Of a stretch of DNA of 64,000 nucleotides, positions 24,355 through 32,968 are shown piece after piece. Within the stretch, counting starts at the first letter, position 1. Every line of letters begins with the position of its first letter. This DNA comes from Nocardia amikacinitolerans NBRC 108937 (GTDB lineage: Bacteria > Actinomycetota > Actinomycetes > Mycobacteriales > Mycobacteriaceae), in contig NZ_BDAU01000011.1 in assembly GCF_001612615.1 (NCBI RefSeq), positions 339,554 through 403,553 on the forward strand, given 5' to 3'. Made by a program: the position numbers and the translations under genes. The notes below the pieces were generated by a model. The model did not search any database, was not told the origin of the DNA, and was given only the letters and a program-made list of their open reading frames with translations.

Positions 24355-26205
24355 ATGCCATCCGCTATCGAGGACTACGCGCTGCTGGGCGATCTGCAGA
24401 CCGCGGCGCTGGTCGCCAAGGACGGCAGTATCGACTGGCTGTGTCTGCCCCGCTTCGATTCGCCGGCCTGTTTCGCCGCTTTGCTGCACGACTCGCGTGC
24501 GGGCCGCTGGCGACTGGCACCGGCCGGCGGCGGGCACGCGAGCAGCCGCGCCTATCACGGCGACTCGCTGGTACTCGACAGCCTCTGGCACACACCTTCG
24601 GGCACCGCGCGAGTCATCGACTGCATGCCACCGCGCGGCGACGCCGCAGACGTGGTGCGAGTGGTCGAAGGTGTGTCCGGTCATGTGCCGATGCGCATGG
24701 AACTTCGGCTGCGATTCGACTACGGCAGCATCACCCCGTGGGTTCGCGACCTCGACGGGGTGTTCTCGGCCATCGCCGGACCGGACGCGGTATGGCTGCA
24801 CACCGGCGCGCCACTGCGCATCCACGATCAGTCCGCCACCGCCGAGTTCGACGTGGCCGCCGGTCAGCGGGTGCCTTTCGTCCTCACCTACCAACAATCA
24901 CATCTGGCCTGCCCAGATCCTGTTGACGCCGAACAGGCCGTCACCGAGGCCGAGACGTTCTGGGCGGACTGGATCGCCCGCTGCACCTACCGAGGCAAGT
25001 GGTCGCAGGAAGTGAGACGCGCTCTGGTCACCTTGAAGGCGATGACCTACACCCCCACCGGCGGAATCGTCGCCGCCGCAACGACTTCGCTGCCCGAGCA
25101 ACCCCGTGGTGTACGCAACTGGGACTACCGCTTCTGCTGGCTGCGCGACGCGACGTTCACGCTGCAGGCGTTGCTGGGCACCGGCTTCGTCGACGAAGCC
25201 CGCGCATGGCGGGAGTGGCTGGTACGCGCGGTCGCCGGTGACCCGAGCAAACTGCAGATCATGTACCGGTTGGACGGCGCCAGAAGATTGCCCGAGCAGA
25301 AGCTGCGCTGGTTGTCCGGTTACGACGGCGCCGCCCCGGTACGGATCGGCAACGCCGCCACCGGACAATTCCAACTCGACGTGTGGGGCGAGGTCCTCGA
25401 TGGGCTGCACCTGGCCCGAGACGCCGGTCTCCCGGTGCACGAGACAGCCTGGGACGTGCAAAGGGCACTGTTGGACTACCTGGAAGGGCACTGGAACGAT
25501 CCGGACAACAGCCTGTGGGAGATGCGCGGCCCGCGAAGACATTTCGTGCACTCGAAGGTGATGGCGTGGGCGGGTCTGGACCGCGCCGTGCATACCGTGG
25601 CAGCTCACGGCCTCGACGGCCCGATCGGGCGATGGCGGGCGCTGCGCGACCGGATCCATGCCGAGGTCTGCGCCAACGGCTACGACGCCGAGCGCGCAAC
25701 CTTCACCCAGTTCTACGGCTCACACGGACTGGACGCGTCGCTGTTGCTGATCCCGAGAGTCGGCTTCTTGCCATGGAACGACCCCCGGGTTGTCGGTACG
25801 GTCGACATGGTTCGAAAACAACTGTGCGACAACGGCTTCGTGCACCGCTATCGCCCGGACGCCGATGGTGGAGTCGACGGGCTACCCGGCACCGAAGGCG
25901 CATTTCTGGCCTGCTCCTTTTGGCTGGCCGACGCGCTACACAGCACCGGCCGCACCAGGCAGGCGCATGAACTGTTCGAACGGCTGCTGGATCTCCGCAA
26001 CGACGTCGGCCTGCTCAGCGAGCAGTACGACACCACGACCGGCCACCACCTGGGCAACACGCCCCAGGCGTACAGCATGATCGAACTGATCAACACAGCC
26101 CGCCGACTCACCGGAGCGCAAGTCGAAACCTCAGCCGCCAACAGGGGAGCAGAACACGGTAGCCAGAACGCCGAAACCGAGACCGTCACTCCGATGACAC
26201 CGTGA
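24355..26205 (+). CDS. GH15 family glucoamylase/trehalase-like glycoside hydrolase
   Basis: A 616-residue GH15 protein. The N-terminal beta-sandwich (IEDYALLGDLQTAALVAKDGSIDWLCLPRFDSPACFAALL) is followed by the (alpha/alpha)6 barrel with RNWDYRFCWLRDATFTLQALL and GTEGAFLACSFWLADAL, which carry the general acid/base regions. Actinobacterial members of this group include trehalases and glucan hydrolases, so the substrate stays open. ATG 24355 with GGGGAGG eight bases upstream is preferred to GTG 24334. It has no signal peptide and is cytoplasmic. Confidence 0.93.
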   Translation: MPSAIEDYALLGDLQTAALVAKDGSIDWLCLPRFDSPACFAALLHDSRAGRWRLAPAGGGHASSRAYHGDSLVLDSLWHTPSGTARVIDCMPPRGDAADVVRVVEGVSGHVPMRMELRLRFDYGSITPWVRDLDGVFSAIAGPDAVWLHTGAPLRIHDQSATAEFDVAAGQRVPFVLTYQQSHLACPDPVDAEQAVTEAETFWADWIARCTYRGKWSQEVRRALVTLKAMTYTPTGGIVAAATTSLPEQPRGVRNWDYRFCWLRDATFTLQALLGTGFVDEARAWREWLVRAVAGDPSKLQIMYRLDGARRLPEQKLRWLSGYDGAAPVRIGNAATGQFQLDVWGEVLDGLHLARDAGLPVHETAWDVQRALLDYLEGHWNDPDNSLWEMRGPRRHFVHSKVMAWAGLDRAVHTVAAHGLDGPIGRWRALRDRIHAEVCANGYDAERATFTQFYGSHGLDASLLLIPRVGFLPWNDPRVVGTVDMVRKQLCDNGFVHRYRPDADGGVDGLPGTEGAFLACSFWLADALHSTGRTRQAHELFERLLDLRNDVGLLSEQYDTTTGHHLGNTPQAYSMIELINTARRLTGAQVETSAANRGAEHGSQNAETETVTPMTP

Positions 26206-26342
26206 CCAACCCTGAAGAATCCCTGCCACCGGTCACCGATGGCCACGTGGCCCGATGAGGCGGCCTTTCGCTGTCGCGATGTGCGCCTGTCGGTCGAAAG
26301 CCCGCGGCGACTGCGCTGGTGGAGTACCTTTGACTCAGGTGA

Positions 26343-26379
26343 GCCGGGAAGTCTGGTCGGCGTGTCGTATCCGCCGACC
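26343..26379 (+). ncRNA. Candidate structured leader upstream of the ABC exporter (shared motif copy A)
   Basis: GCCGGGAAGTCTGGTCGGC at 26343-26361 is identical to 29854-29872 in the nhaA leader. It can fold by GCCG/CGGC pairing. The alternative stem GGTCGGC (26355-26361) with GCCGACC (26373-26379) competes for the same bases and lies just before the exporter start, a switch-like layout. I cannot assign it to a named RNA family. Confidence 0.45.
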
Positions 26380-26393
26380 TTGGAAGGGCTTCC

Positions 26394-27314
26394 ATGTCCA
26401 CAGCGGCGATGTCCGCGCGCGTCGATACCCGTGCGGCCATCTCGATCGAGCATTTGACCAAGCATTTCGGCCGCACCATCGCGGTCGACGACCTCACCCT
26501 GACCGTCGCGCCCGGTGAGGTGTTCGGGTTCCTCGGCCCCAACGGTGCGGGCAAGTCGACCACCATCCGGCTGCTTCTCGGCCTGATCCGCCCCACCGTG
26601 GGCGCGGCGCGAGTGTTCGGTGTCGACGCCGGTGACGTGCGGCGCGCGCACCACCACCTCGCCTACGTGCCCGCCGACGTGGCCTTGTGGCCGTCGTTGA
26701 CCGGCGCCGAGACACTCGAGCTACTCGCCCGTGTCGGCCCTGGCATCGATCTGTCCTATCGCGCCGAGCTGATCGAGCGCCTCGACCTCGATGTCGACAA
26801 GCCCGGAAGGGCGTACTCCACCGGCAACCGGCAGAAGGTCGCCCTGGTCGCCGCTTTCGCCTCCCGGGCTCCGCTGCTCGTGCTCGACGAACCGACCAGT
26901 GGGCTGGACCCGCTGATGGAACGCGAGTTCCGTCGGTGCGTCGCCGAAGCACGCGAGCGCGGGCAGACGGTGTTCTTGAGTTCGCATCAGCTCGGTGAGG
27001 TCGAGGCGCTGTGCGACAGGGTCGCGATCCTGCGCGCCGGACGACTCGTGGAGATCGCGACGCTGGCCGAGCTGCGACGATTGCACCGCACGATCGTCGA
27101 GGTCGCTTTCCTGGGCGAGGCACCGGCGCTGGCGGAGGGGGACGGTGTCGAGGCCATCGAGGTGCTCGACGAGGGCCGGATGCGGTTCACCCTGGCCGGG
27201 CCGCCCGCGGCCGCGTTGCGCGCGCTCGCCGCGGCGCAAGTGACGGCGCTGTCGTCTCGGGAACCCACACTCGAGGAGATCTTCCTCGACTACTACGGGC
27301 AGGCACGGCGATGA
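26394..27314 (+). CDS. ABC-2 type exporter ATPase, second system
   Basis: A 306-residue DrrA/CcmA-group ATPase with Walker A GPNGAGKST, Walker B LLVLDEPTSGLDP and the signature region AYSTGNRQKVALVAAF. It resembles the ATPase at 11.1 kb in the core motifs but pairs with a much larger permease. The ATG at 26394 lies close behind the candidate leader structure. The C-terminal 85 residues form the accessory domain. The substrate may relate to the signal sensed by the shared leader. Confidence 0.9.
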   Translation: MSTAAMSARVDTRAAISIEHLTKHFGRTIAVDDLTLTVAPGEVFGFLGPNGAGKSTTIRLLLGLIRPTVGAARVFGVDAGDVRRAHHHLAYVPADVALWPSLTGAETLELLARVGPGIDLSYRAELIERLDLDVDKPGRAYSTGNRQKVALVAAFASRAPLLVLDEPTSGLDPLMEREFRRCVAEARERGQTVFLSSHQLGEVEALCDRVAILRAGRLVEIATLAELRRLHRTIVEVAFLGEAPALAEGDGVEAIEVLDEGRMRFTLAGPPAAALRALAAAQVTALSSREPTLEEIFLDYYGQARR

Positions 27315-28936
27315 CCGCCACGACGGTCCGGCCGCAGCAGGTGAACGTTTCCGCACCCGGGCGGGCGGCAGCTCGGCTGACCCGCCGCCAGGCACGCCGC
27401 GGCGCGGCGATCGTGGCACTGACCGCCACGGGCCTGTCGGCTCTCGTCGCGGCTCAGTACCGCACGACCTTCGCCGACAGCATCGATGCGGGCGCACTGC
27501 GCGCACTGGCCGAAAACCCCGCGGTGCGAATCCTTTTCGGTACCCCGTTGGCCCTCGACGATCCCGGCGGGTTCACCGTCTGGCGCACCGGAACCCCGGT
27601 GCTGGTGCTGTGCGGTATGTGGGCACTGCTGGCCGCCACCCGCCTCACCCGCGGCGAGGAAGACGCCGGACACTGGGACCTGCTGCTCGGCGGCAGGCTG
27701 CGCCCGATCGATCTGGTCGCGCGCTGCGCCACCACACTGTGTCTGGCCGCTGCCGTGATCGCGACGGGAGTCGCAGCCGGTTTGGTGGTGACCGGTACGG
27801 ACCCCACCGGAGCTCTCCTGCACGGCCTGTGTGTGTTCGGAGCGACGGTGACCTTCGCGAGCGTGGGACTGCTTGCCGCGCAACTGCTGCCGTCTCGGGC
27901 GGCGGCCGCCGGGCTCGCCTCGGCCGTCCTCGGGGCGAGCCTGCTGCTGCGGATGCTCGCCGACGGTGTCCCCGAACTTGCATGGACCGCCTGGCTCACC
28001 CCCTTCGGGCTCGCAGCACGCGTCGCCCCATACGCCGACAATCGAATCGAACCGCTGTTCGTTCTGGCGGTACTGGCCATCGTCCCCGTCGCGGCGGCGC
28101 TGGTCGCCGTCCGCGGGCGCGATCTCGGCGGTGCTCTGGTCACCCTGTCCGACGCCAGACCCGCTCGCACTCGGCTGCTCGGATCGGTGCTGGGCTTCGC
28201 TGTTCGGCGCGCGCTGGCGCCCACTGCGGGCTGGGGTGTGGGGATCGCCGCCTACTTCCTGCTCGTCGGCGCGTTGATCTCCTCGATCCTGGAATTCTTC
28301 GCCGAGAACCCGCGTTTCGCCGAACTCGCCGCGACGGCCGGCTTCGGCGGCCTCGATTCGGCCACCGGTTTCGCCGCCGCGATGTTCGCCCTGCTCGCCA
28401 TCCCGGCCGGGCTCTACGCCGCCACCCGCATCGCCACCTTCGCCGCCGACGAGACCGCGCGCCGCTGGACCGCCCTGCACGCGCTTCCGCTGACCCGAAA
28501 CAGGTCGGCGGGAACCGAAATCGCCGTCACCGCAGCGGGTCTCGCGGTGCTGTTGCTCGCCGCGGCGGTCGCGATGTGGGTCGGTGCGGTACTGGCCGGT
28601 GCGCCGCTGAGCCTGCCCGAGGCCATCGCCGGCGCCGCCAACGTCGCCACGCTCGCTCTGCTCGCGCTCGGCGCCGCGGCACTGGCCTTGGGCTGGTTCC
28701 CCAGTGCGGTCGAGCCGATCGGCGCCGTGCCCGTCGTCGGCGGATTTCTCCTCGACGTCCTCGCCCAGAGCACCGGCGCACCCGGCTGGGTCCGCGAGAT
28801 CTCGCCGTTCGCGCATCTGGCCGCCGTACCCGACACCGCACCGGACTGGACAGCGAACCTCACCTTCGCCGCCATCGCGATCGCGACCACGACGATCGGA
28901 CTCTACGGCTACACTCGCCGCGACCTGCGAGGCTGA
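27311..28936 (+). CDS. Large ABC-2 type exporter permease (two-unit)
   Basis: A 541-residue membrane protein with about twelve hydrophobic segments, twice the usual ABC-2 permease, suggesting an internal duplication: a first half with TRGEEDAGHWDLLLGGRLRPIDLVARC and a second with FAADETARRWTALHALPLTRNRSAG as equivalent coupling segments. It can therefore supply the whole membrane part of the exporter. ATG 27311 overlaps the ATPase stop by four bases. This architecture is common in actinobacterial lipid/antibiotic exporters of the TetM-less DrrB-like group; substrate unknown. Confidence 0.85.
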   Translation: MTATTVRPQQVNVSAPGRAAARLTRRQARRGAAIVALTATGLSALVAAQYRTTFADSIDAGALRALAENPAVRILFGTPLALDDPGGFTVWRTGTPVLVLCGMWALLAATRLTRGEEDAGHWDLLLGGRLRPIDLVARCATTLCLAAAVIATGVAAGLVVTGTDPTGALLHGLCVFGATVTFASVGLLAAQLLPSRAAAAGLASAVLGASLLLRMLADGVPELAWTAWLTPFGLAARVAPYADNRIEPLFVLAVLAIVPVAAALVAVRGRDLGGALVTLSDARPARTRLLGSVLGFAVRRALAPTAGWGVGIAAYFLLVGALISSILEFFAENPRFAELAATAGFGGLDSATGFAAAMFALLAIPAGLYAATRIATFAADETARRWTALHALPLTRNRSAGTEIAVTAAGLAVLLLAAAVAMWVGAVLAGAPLSLPEAIAGAANVATLALLALGAAALALGWFPSAVEPIGAVPVVGGFLLDVLAQSTGAPGWVREISPFAHLAAVPDTAPDWTANLTFAAIAIATTTIGLYGYTRRDLRG

Positions 28937-29028
28937 CATCCGTGTTCACAGTTCACGATTCGTCACGGGCGCGGAACGAAGCGAGTCCGCCCGAGCCGCA
29001 GTTGCCGGTCGATGTCGCCTCGACTGGA

Positions 29029-29622
29029 TCAGATCTCGGATCGGGACAAGTAGGGCGCGATCGCGGGAACCGCCTCGACCGGATGACCGGCCGCGAGGCC
29101 CCGCTCGATTCGCCGAAAGCTCCACACCCGATCGCCGCGGTGCAGCACACCCATCAACAATCCGGTGACCGGACCGGCTTCGCCCAGGTCGTAGCGGGAC
29201 AGCTCCGCGTCGGTGGTGCCGTCGACCAGTCGGCAGAACGCGTTGTCGATCCGGTCGAAGCTCTGCCCGGTGTAGCAGCTCACCAGCAGCGCGATCACGG
29301 TCACGTGGGGCGACAGCCGGGTCAACTCGAGGGTGATGACCTCGTTGTCGCCCCTGCCCTCGCCGGTCGTGCTGTCGCCGTGATGACGCACCGCGCCATC
29401 GCGGGAACTCAACTGCTGGTGATAGACCACGTCGACCAAGGACCGGTCGGCATACAGCAGCGCGGCGGCGTTGAGATCGATGTCCTTGCTTCGGAAGCCG
29501 AAGCGGGAACGCCGGGCCGGATCCCATCCCACCGCCATCTTCACGTACTCCACCGCTAGGCCCTCGCCGCTGCGAAGCTCCACCGAACGCCCCCTCCCCG
29601 CTTCCATCAACTCCGGCCACAT
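29029..29622 (-). CDS. TerD-family stress/tellurium-resistance protein
   Basis: A 197-residue TerD-domain protein. It has VKMAVGWDPARRSRFGF, DIDLNAAALLYADRSLVDVVYHQQLSSRDGAVRHHGDSTTGEGRGDNEVITLELTRL in pieces, and SCYTGQSFDRIDNAFCRLVD, covering the acidic Ca-binding loop (DIDLNA and the GDNE motif). TerD proteins bind calcium and act in membrane-associated stress responses. Start ATG 29622 is provisional; ATG 29607 is also possible. It stands alone, convergent with the ABC permease. Confidence 0.9.
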   Translation of the reverse strand: MWPELMEAGRGRSVELRSGEGLAVEYVKMAVGWDPARRSRFGFRSKDIDLNAAALLYADRSLVDVVYHQQLSSRDGAVRHHGDSTTGEGRGDNEVITLELTRLSPHVTVIALLVSCYTGQSFDRIDNAFCRLVDGTTDAELSRYDLGEAGPVTGLLMGVLHRGDRVWSFRRIERGLAAGHPVEAVPAIAPYLSRSEI

Positions 29623-29853
29623 CGCCGTAGCAGGCTGTCCACACCGTAGCCCGTGCCACCTGCGAGCCGCGGCGATTCATCGGATTGCGGGCTGCGCGCT
29701 CAAATACCAGCGCCGATGACCTTCCTCGGCACACCTTGTGGACGCATCGACATGCCTGGCTTCGGGCGAGCGATCGCGTGTCCATAGCATGAGAGGACAG
29801 TTCTCGCCGGGTTTGCCTCGCCTGGACATTTGCGGCATCTTTACAGGTGGAGC

Positions 29854-29872
29854 GCCGGGAAGTCTGGTCGGC
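29854..29872 (+). ncRNA. Shared leader motif copy B, upstream of nhaA
   Basis: The same 19 bases as 26343-26361, preceded in both copies by AGGTG. Downstream, CGGCCCGG (29876-29883) and CCGGGTCGG (29888-29896) can form a second stem. The element begins 230 bases before the nhaA ATG, leaving a long structured leader. Confidence 0.45.
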
Positions 29873-30083
29873 AGCCGGCCCGGAGGACCGGGTCGGTTCG
29901 TCCGGCGAGAGGTGCGCTCTGGTGATCGCGATTCATTCCGCGCTCGATCCCCCAGCCAGATCCGACAGATACGGCCTTCGGCCCCGAGCACCCTGCCCCG
30001 TGGATCCCTACGCATCGGTTTCCGCTGTGGACCGCGAGTCGCAGCCTTCGGTCGCTTCGCCGGTCCGGACCTGAGAGGCATTC

Positions 30084-31397
30084 ATGGCAGGGACGAGTTC
30101 GCCCGCACCACGACGACTGTTCACCCCCGGCAGCTGGCCGGAATCGCGCCGTATCGCTTCGGTCCTGCGCGAGGAAACCGTCGGCGGCGTCCTGCTGATC
30201 ATCGCCGCGGCCATCGGACTGATCTGGGCCAACACTCCCTGGTCCAGTGCCTACTACACCCTGCGCGACACCCGGATCGGGCCGGAAAGCCTGCACCTGA
30301 ACCTCACACTGGGCTCCTGGGCCGCCGACGGGCTGCTCGCGATCTTCTTCTTCGTCGTCGGGCTCGAACTCAAACGCGAATTCGTCGCCGGAGACCTACG
30401 CGACCCACGCAGGGCCGCGCTGCCGGTCGTCGCCGCCATCGGCGGAATGCTCGGCCCCGCCGTGATTTTCGTGGCCATCAACCTCAGAACCGGCGGCGGT
30501 GCACTCAACGGCTGGGCCATCCCCACCGCCACCGACATCGCCTTCGCCCTGGCCGTGCTCGCCGTCCTGAGCACCCACCTGCCGACCGCGCTACGCACCT
30601 TCCTGCTCACCCTCGCAGTCGTCGACGACCTGCTCGCGGTCACCGTCATCGCCATCTTCTACACCGACGAACTACACCTGAACTATCTCGGGCTCGCCGT
30701 CATCCCGTTCGCGGCCTTCGCACTCGCGGTCAACAAACGCCTGAGCACCTTCTGGATCCTCGTCCCGCTCGCCGTGCTCACCTGGTGGCTGATCCACCAA
30801 TCCGGCGTCCACGCCACCGTCGCCGGAGCACTACTCGGATTCACCGTCCCCGTCGCCCGATCCGCCATCGGCGCCGGACCCGACACCGCCCACAAAGGAC
30901 TCGCCGAACGCTTCGAACACCGCATCCGCCCGCTCTCGGCCGGATTCGCGGTACCGGTCTTCGCGTTCTTCGCCGCCGGAGTCACCCTCGGCGGACTCAC
31001 CGGCCTGGCTCAGGCCCTCGACGACCCAGTCACCGTCGGGATCATCGTGGGCCTTGTCGCGGGCAAACTGGCCGGCATCACCGCCACCACCTACCTGACC
31101 GCCAAACTCACCCGCGCCGAACTCGACGAAGACCTGCGCTGGATCGACGTCGCCGGAGTCGGACTGCTCGGCGGAATCGGCTTCACCGTCTCACTGCTCA
31201 TCGGCGAACTCGCCTACACCGACGACACACTGCGCGGCGACCACGTCCGCATCGGCGTCCTGCTGGGTACCCTCGCCGCCGCAGCGCTCGCCGCGATCCT
31301 GCTGCGCATGCGCAACCGCACCTACCGACTCATCGCCGAACACGAAACACGCGACGACAACCACGACGGCGTCCCAGACCTCTACCAAAAGCCGTAG
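30084..31397 (+). CDS. nhaA: Na+/H+ antiporter NhaA
   Basis: A 437-residue sodium/proton antiporter with about twelve membrane segments. The conserved transport aspartates are visible in TATDIAFALAVL and in VVDDLLAVTVIAIFY, and the family block FFFVVGLELKREFVAGDLRDPRRAALPVVAAIGGM is intact. It exports Na+ or Li+ in exchange for protons across the plasma membrane. The leader contains the element shared with the ABC exporter at 26.4 kb. A 6-bp hairpin overlaps its stop codon. Confidence 0.96.
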   Translation: MAGTSSPAPRRLFTPGSWPESRRIASVLREETVGGVLLIIAAAIGLIWANTPWSSAYYTLRDTRIGPESLHLNLTLGSWAADGLLAIFFFVVGLELKREFVAGDLRDPRRAALPVVAAIGGMLGPAVIFVAINLRTGGGALNGWAIPTATDIAFALAVLAVLSTHLPTALRTFLLTLAVVDDLLAVTVIAIFYTDELHLNYLGLAVIPFAAFALAVNKRLSTFWILVPLAVLTWWLIHQSGVHATVAGALLGFTVPVARSAIGAGPDTAHKGLAERFEHRIRPLSAGFAVPVFAFFAAGVTLGGLTGLAQALDDPVTVGIIVGLVAGKLAGITATTYLTAKLTRAELDEDLRWIDVAGVGLLGGIGFTVSLLIGELAYTDDTLRGDHVRIGVLLGTLAAAALAAILLRMRNRTYRLIAEHETRDDNHDGVPDLYQKP

Positions 31398-31410
31398 CCG
31401 ACGCTCGGCT
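31396..31410 (+). terminator. Short hairpin at the nhaA stop
   Basis: AGCCGA, CGC loop, TCGGCT; it starts within the TAG stop. There is no T tract, so it is a weak candidate. Confidence 0.35.
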
Positions 31411-31692
31411 CCGGCGAAACGACCTGATCAGACGCAGCGAGACCGCTCTCCGAGGCGACGGTAGTGCTGGTTCCGCCACTCATCCCGGAGCTCATGCCGA
31501 TCACCTCCCTGCGCACCGTGCGGCGCGAGGTGCTGACCAACCTCGGCTACGAGGTCACCGCCGCACCACTGAGCGCCTGAGCGGCCACCGCGCGGCCGCG
31601 ACCGCTCGTTCCGCCGAATCGCACGGCATCGCCGATAGGATCGGCCCCGCCTCGCCGGGTGGGCGAGCCTCGATTCGGTGGAGGGAGTGCGC

Positions 31693-32433
31693 ATGGACTG
31701 GGAGGCGTGGCAGCGGAGCTGGGATCGGCAGCAGGAGCTGTACCTGCCCGACCGCGAAGAACGCTTCCGGGTGCTGCTCGACGTGGTGGAGGCGTCGGCG
31801 GGGAAGTCACCGCGCGTGCTCGACCTGGCGTGCGGGACCGGAACCATCAGCCGCCGGCTCTTCGCCCGGCTGCCGGAGGCGAGCTTGGTGGCGGTCGATC
31901 GTGATCCCACGCTGCTGGCGGTGGCACGGGGATCGTTCGACGGTGATCCCCGCATCTCGTTCGTGGTCGCCGACCTCGAGGAACCGGGGTGGACGCGGCA
32001 GCTGCCGTCCGAGCCGTTCGACGCCGTGCTGACCGCGACGGCCACGCATTGGATGCCGGCCGACGCCCTGGCCCGGCTGTACGCCGATTCGCGACCCTTG
32101 CTGCGTCCGGGCGGGGTACTCGTCAACGCCGACCACATGCCCGATCCACGCACGCCGATGCTGAACACCTTGGATGAGATCATCCAACGCGCTCACCAGG
32201 AGCGCGCTCGGGCCGACGGCGCCCGTGACTGGGACCAATGGTGGGCGGACATCGCCGCCGATCCGGAGCTTGCCGACGAAACCACCGCCAGCCGCGCCAT
32301 TTTCGAAGGCAGGAAACCGGGGGTGCCCCAGCCGCTCGCTTGGCATCTGGACCGGCTCGCCGAGGCCGGATTCACCGAAGCCGGTGTGGCCTGGCGATCC
32401 ATCACCGATGCGGTGGTCGTCGGCATTCGGTGA
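31693..32433 (+). CDS. SAM-dependent methyltransferase
   Basis: A 246-residue class I methyltransferase with motif I RVLDLACGTGTISRRL, acidic strand VAVDRD and motif IV FDAVLTATATHWM, as in UbiE/Tam-like small-molecule methyltransferases. GGAGGG precedes ATG 31693. The substrate is unknown. It is the last intact gene before the pseudogene field. Confidence 0.86.
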   Translation: MDWEAWQRSWDRQQELYLPDREERFRVLLDVVEASAGKSPRVLDLACGTGTISRRLFARLPEASLVAVDRDPTLLAVARGSFDGDPRISFVVADLEEPGWTRQLPSEPFDAVLTATATHWMPADALARLYADSRPLLRPGGVLVNADHMPDPRTPMLNTLDEIIQRAHQERARADGARDWDQWWADIAADPELADETTASRAIFEGRKPGVPQPLAWHLDRLAEAGFTEAGVAWRSITDAVVVGIR

Positions 32434-32475
32434 CAACGAGCATCCTCCCGAGCGCGGACGTCCGACGACCTGGGG

Positions 32476-32757
32476 TCAGCTCGCTGTCGTCGGTACGTAA
32501 GGGATGTTCTGGGAACTATTGTCGTCCACGCGGATCGGGCGACCCAGTTGCGGAAAGGCGCGTTGCGCGCAGTCGGTGCGCTCGCAGACCTTGCAGCCCG
32601 CGCCGATCGGCACCGCGGTGCGCGGGTCGTCGATGGGCAGCCCGTGCGAGTAGATGCGCTCCCCGGCGTAGGCCAGGTCGCAACAGAGGCCGATAGCGAA
32701 ATCCTCTTTCGGAGACAAATATCCGGGAGTCTTCTCGTCGGTGGTGCGGGCCAGCCA
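32476..32757 (-). pseudogene. C-terminal fragment of a RamB-type (XRE/DUF2083) regulator
   Basis: The frame encodes WLARTTDEKTPGYLSPKEDFA, then IGLCCDLAYAGERIYSHGL and GAGCKVCERTDCAQRAFPQLGRP. This is the conserved cysteine-containing C-terminal domain (DUF2083) of RamB-type regulators of acetate or short-chain acyl-CoA metabolism. The N-terminal helix-turn-helix and the ImmA/IrrE-like middle are missing. The upstream end abuts a Cas3 HD fragment in another frame. It is a truncated relic. Confidence 0.8.
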
Positions 32758-32761
32758 TAGT

Positions 32762-32968
32762 TCCACCGTGGTGACCCAGCACCGCCAACGCAGCCAAACC
32801 CGCGACCCCACGCAGCGCCCGCGCTCCAACCTCCTTGTGCGGCACCCCCACCCGCCCCTCGGTGGCCTCAACCTCGATCAACCGACGCTGCCAAACACAC
32901 CCCGCCTTGCCCGCATCGTGAAACAACCCCAACACATACGCCAACTCCCCCGCCCCGAACACCGACAT
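32762..32968 (-). pseudogene. Cas3 HD-nuclease fragment (about 69 residues)
   Basis: From ATG 32968 the frame reads FGAGELAYVLGLFHDAGKAG, then CVWQRRLIEVEATEGRVG, VPHKEVGARAL and LAVLGHHGG. The HD motif (HDAGK), the CxxQ helix, the HKExGA motif and the HHG motif are in the order and spacing of Cas3 HD domains. After GHHGG the frame is lost at the junction with the RamB-type fragment. No cas operon or CRISPR array accompanies it. Confidence 0.75.

Noticed and set aside
24154..24897. Long minus-strand frame under the GH15 gene
   Set aside because: Only its last 37 codons lie outside the GH15 gene and look coding. The rest is antisense shadow.
27011..28936. 641-codon frame that begins inside the ABC ATPase
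   Set aside because: Only the part from ATG 27311 is protein-like, and that ATG overlaps the ATPase stop. The first 100 codons are a shadow.
27293..28939. 548-codon minus-strand frame opposite the ABC permease
   Set aside because: Gly/Arg/Gln-rich sequence without family features; the opposite strand encodes a clear membrane protein.
31463..31581. Short plus-strand frame after nhaA (about 28-38 codons, with MPITSLRTVRREVLTNLGYEV)
   Set aside because: It reads like protein but is too short, has no ribosome site and matches no family I recognise. It may be a scrap, not listed as a gene.
29738..32032. 764-codon plus-strand frame across nhaA
   Set aside because: The protein is Arg/Pro/His-rich and low in complexity, whereas nhaA occupies the same DNA with intact motifs.
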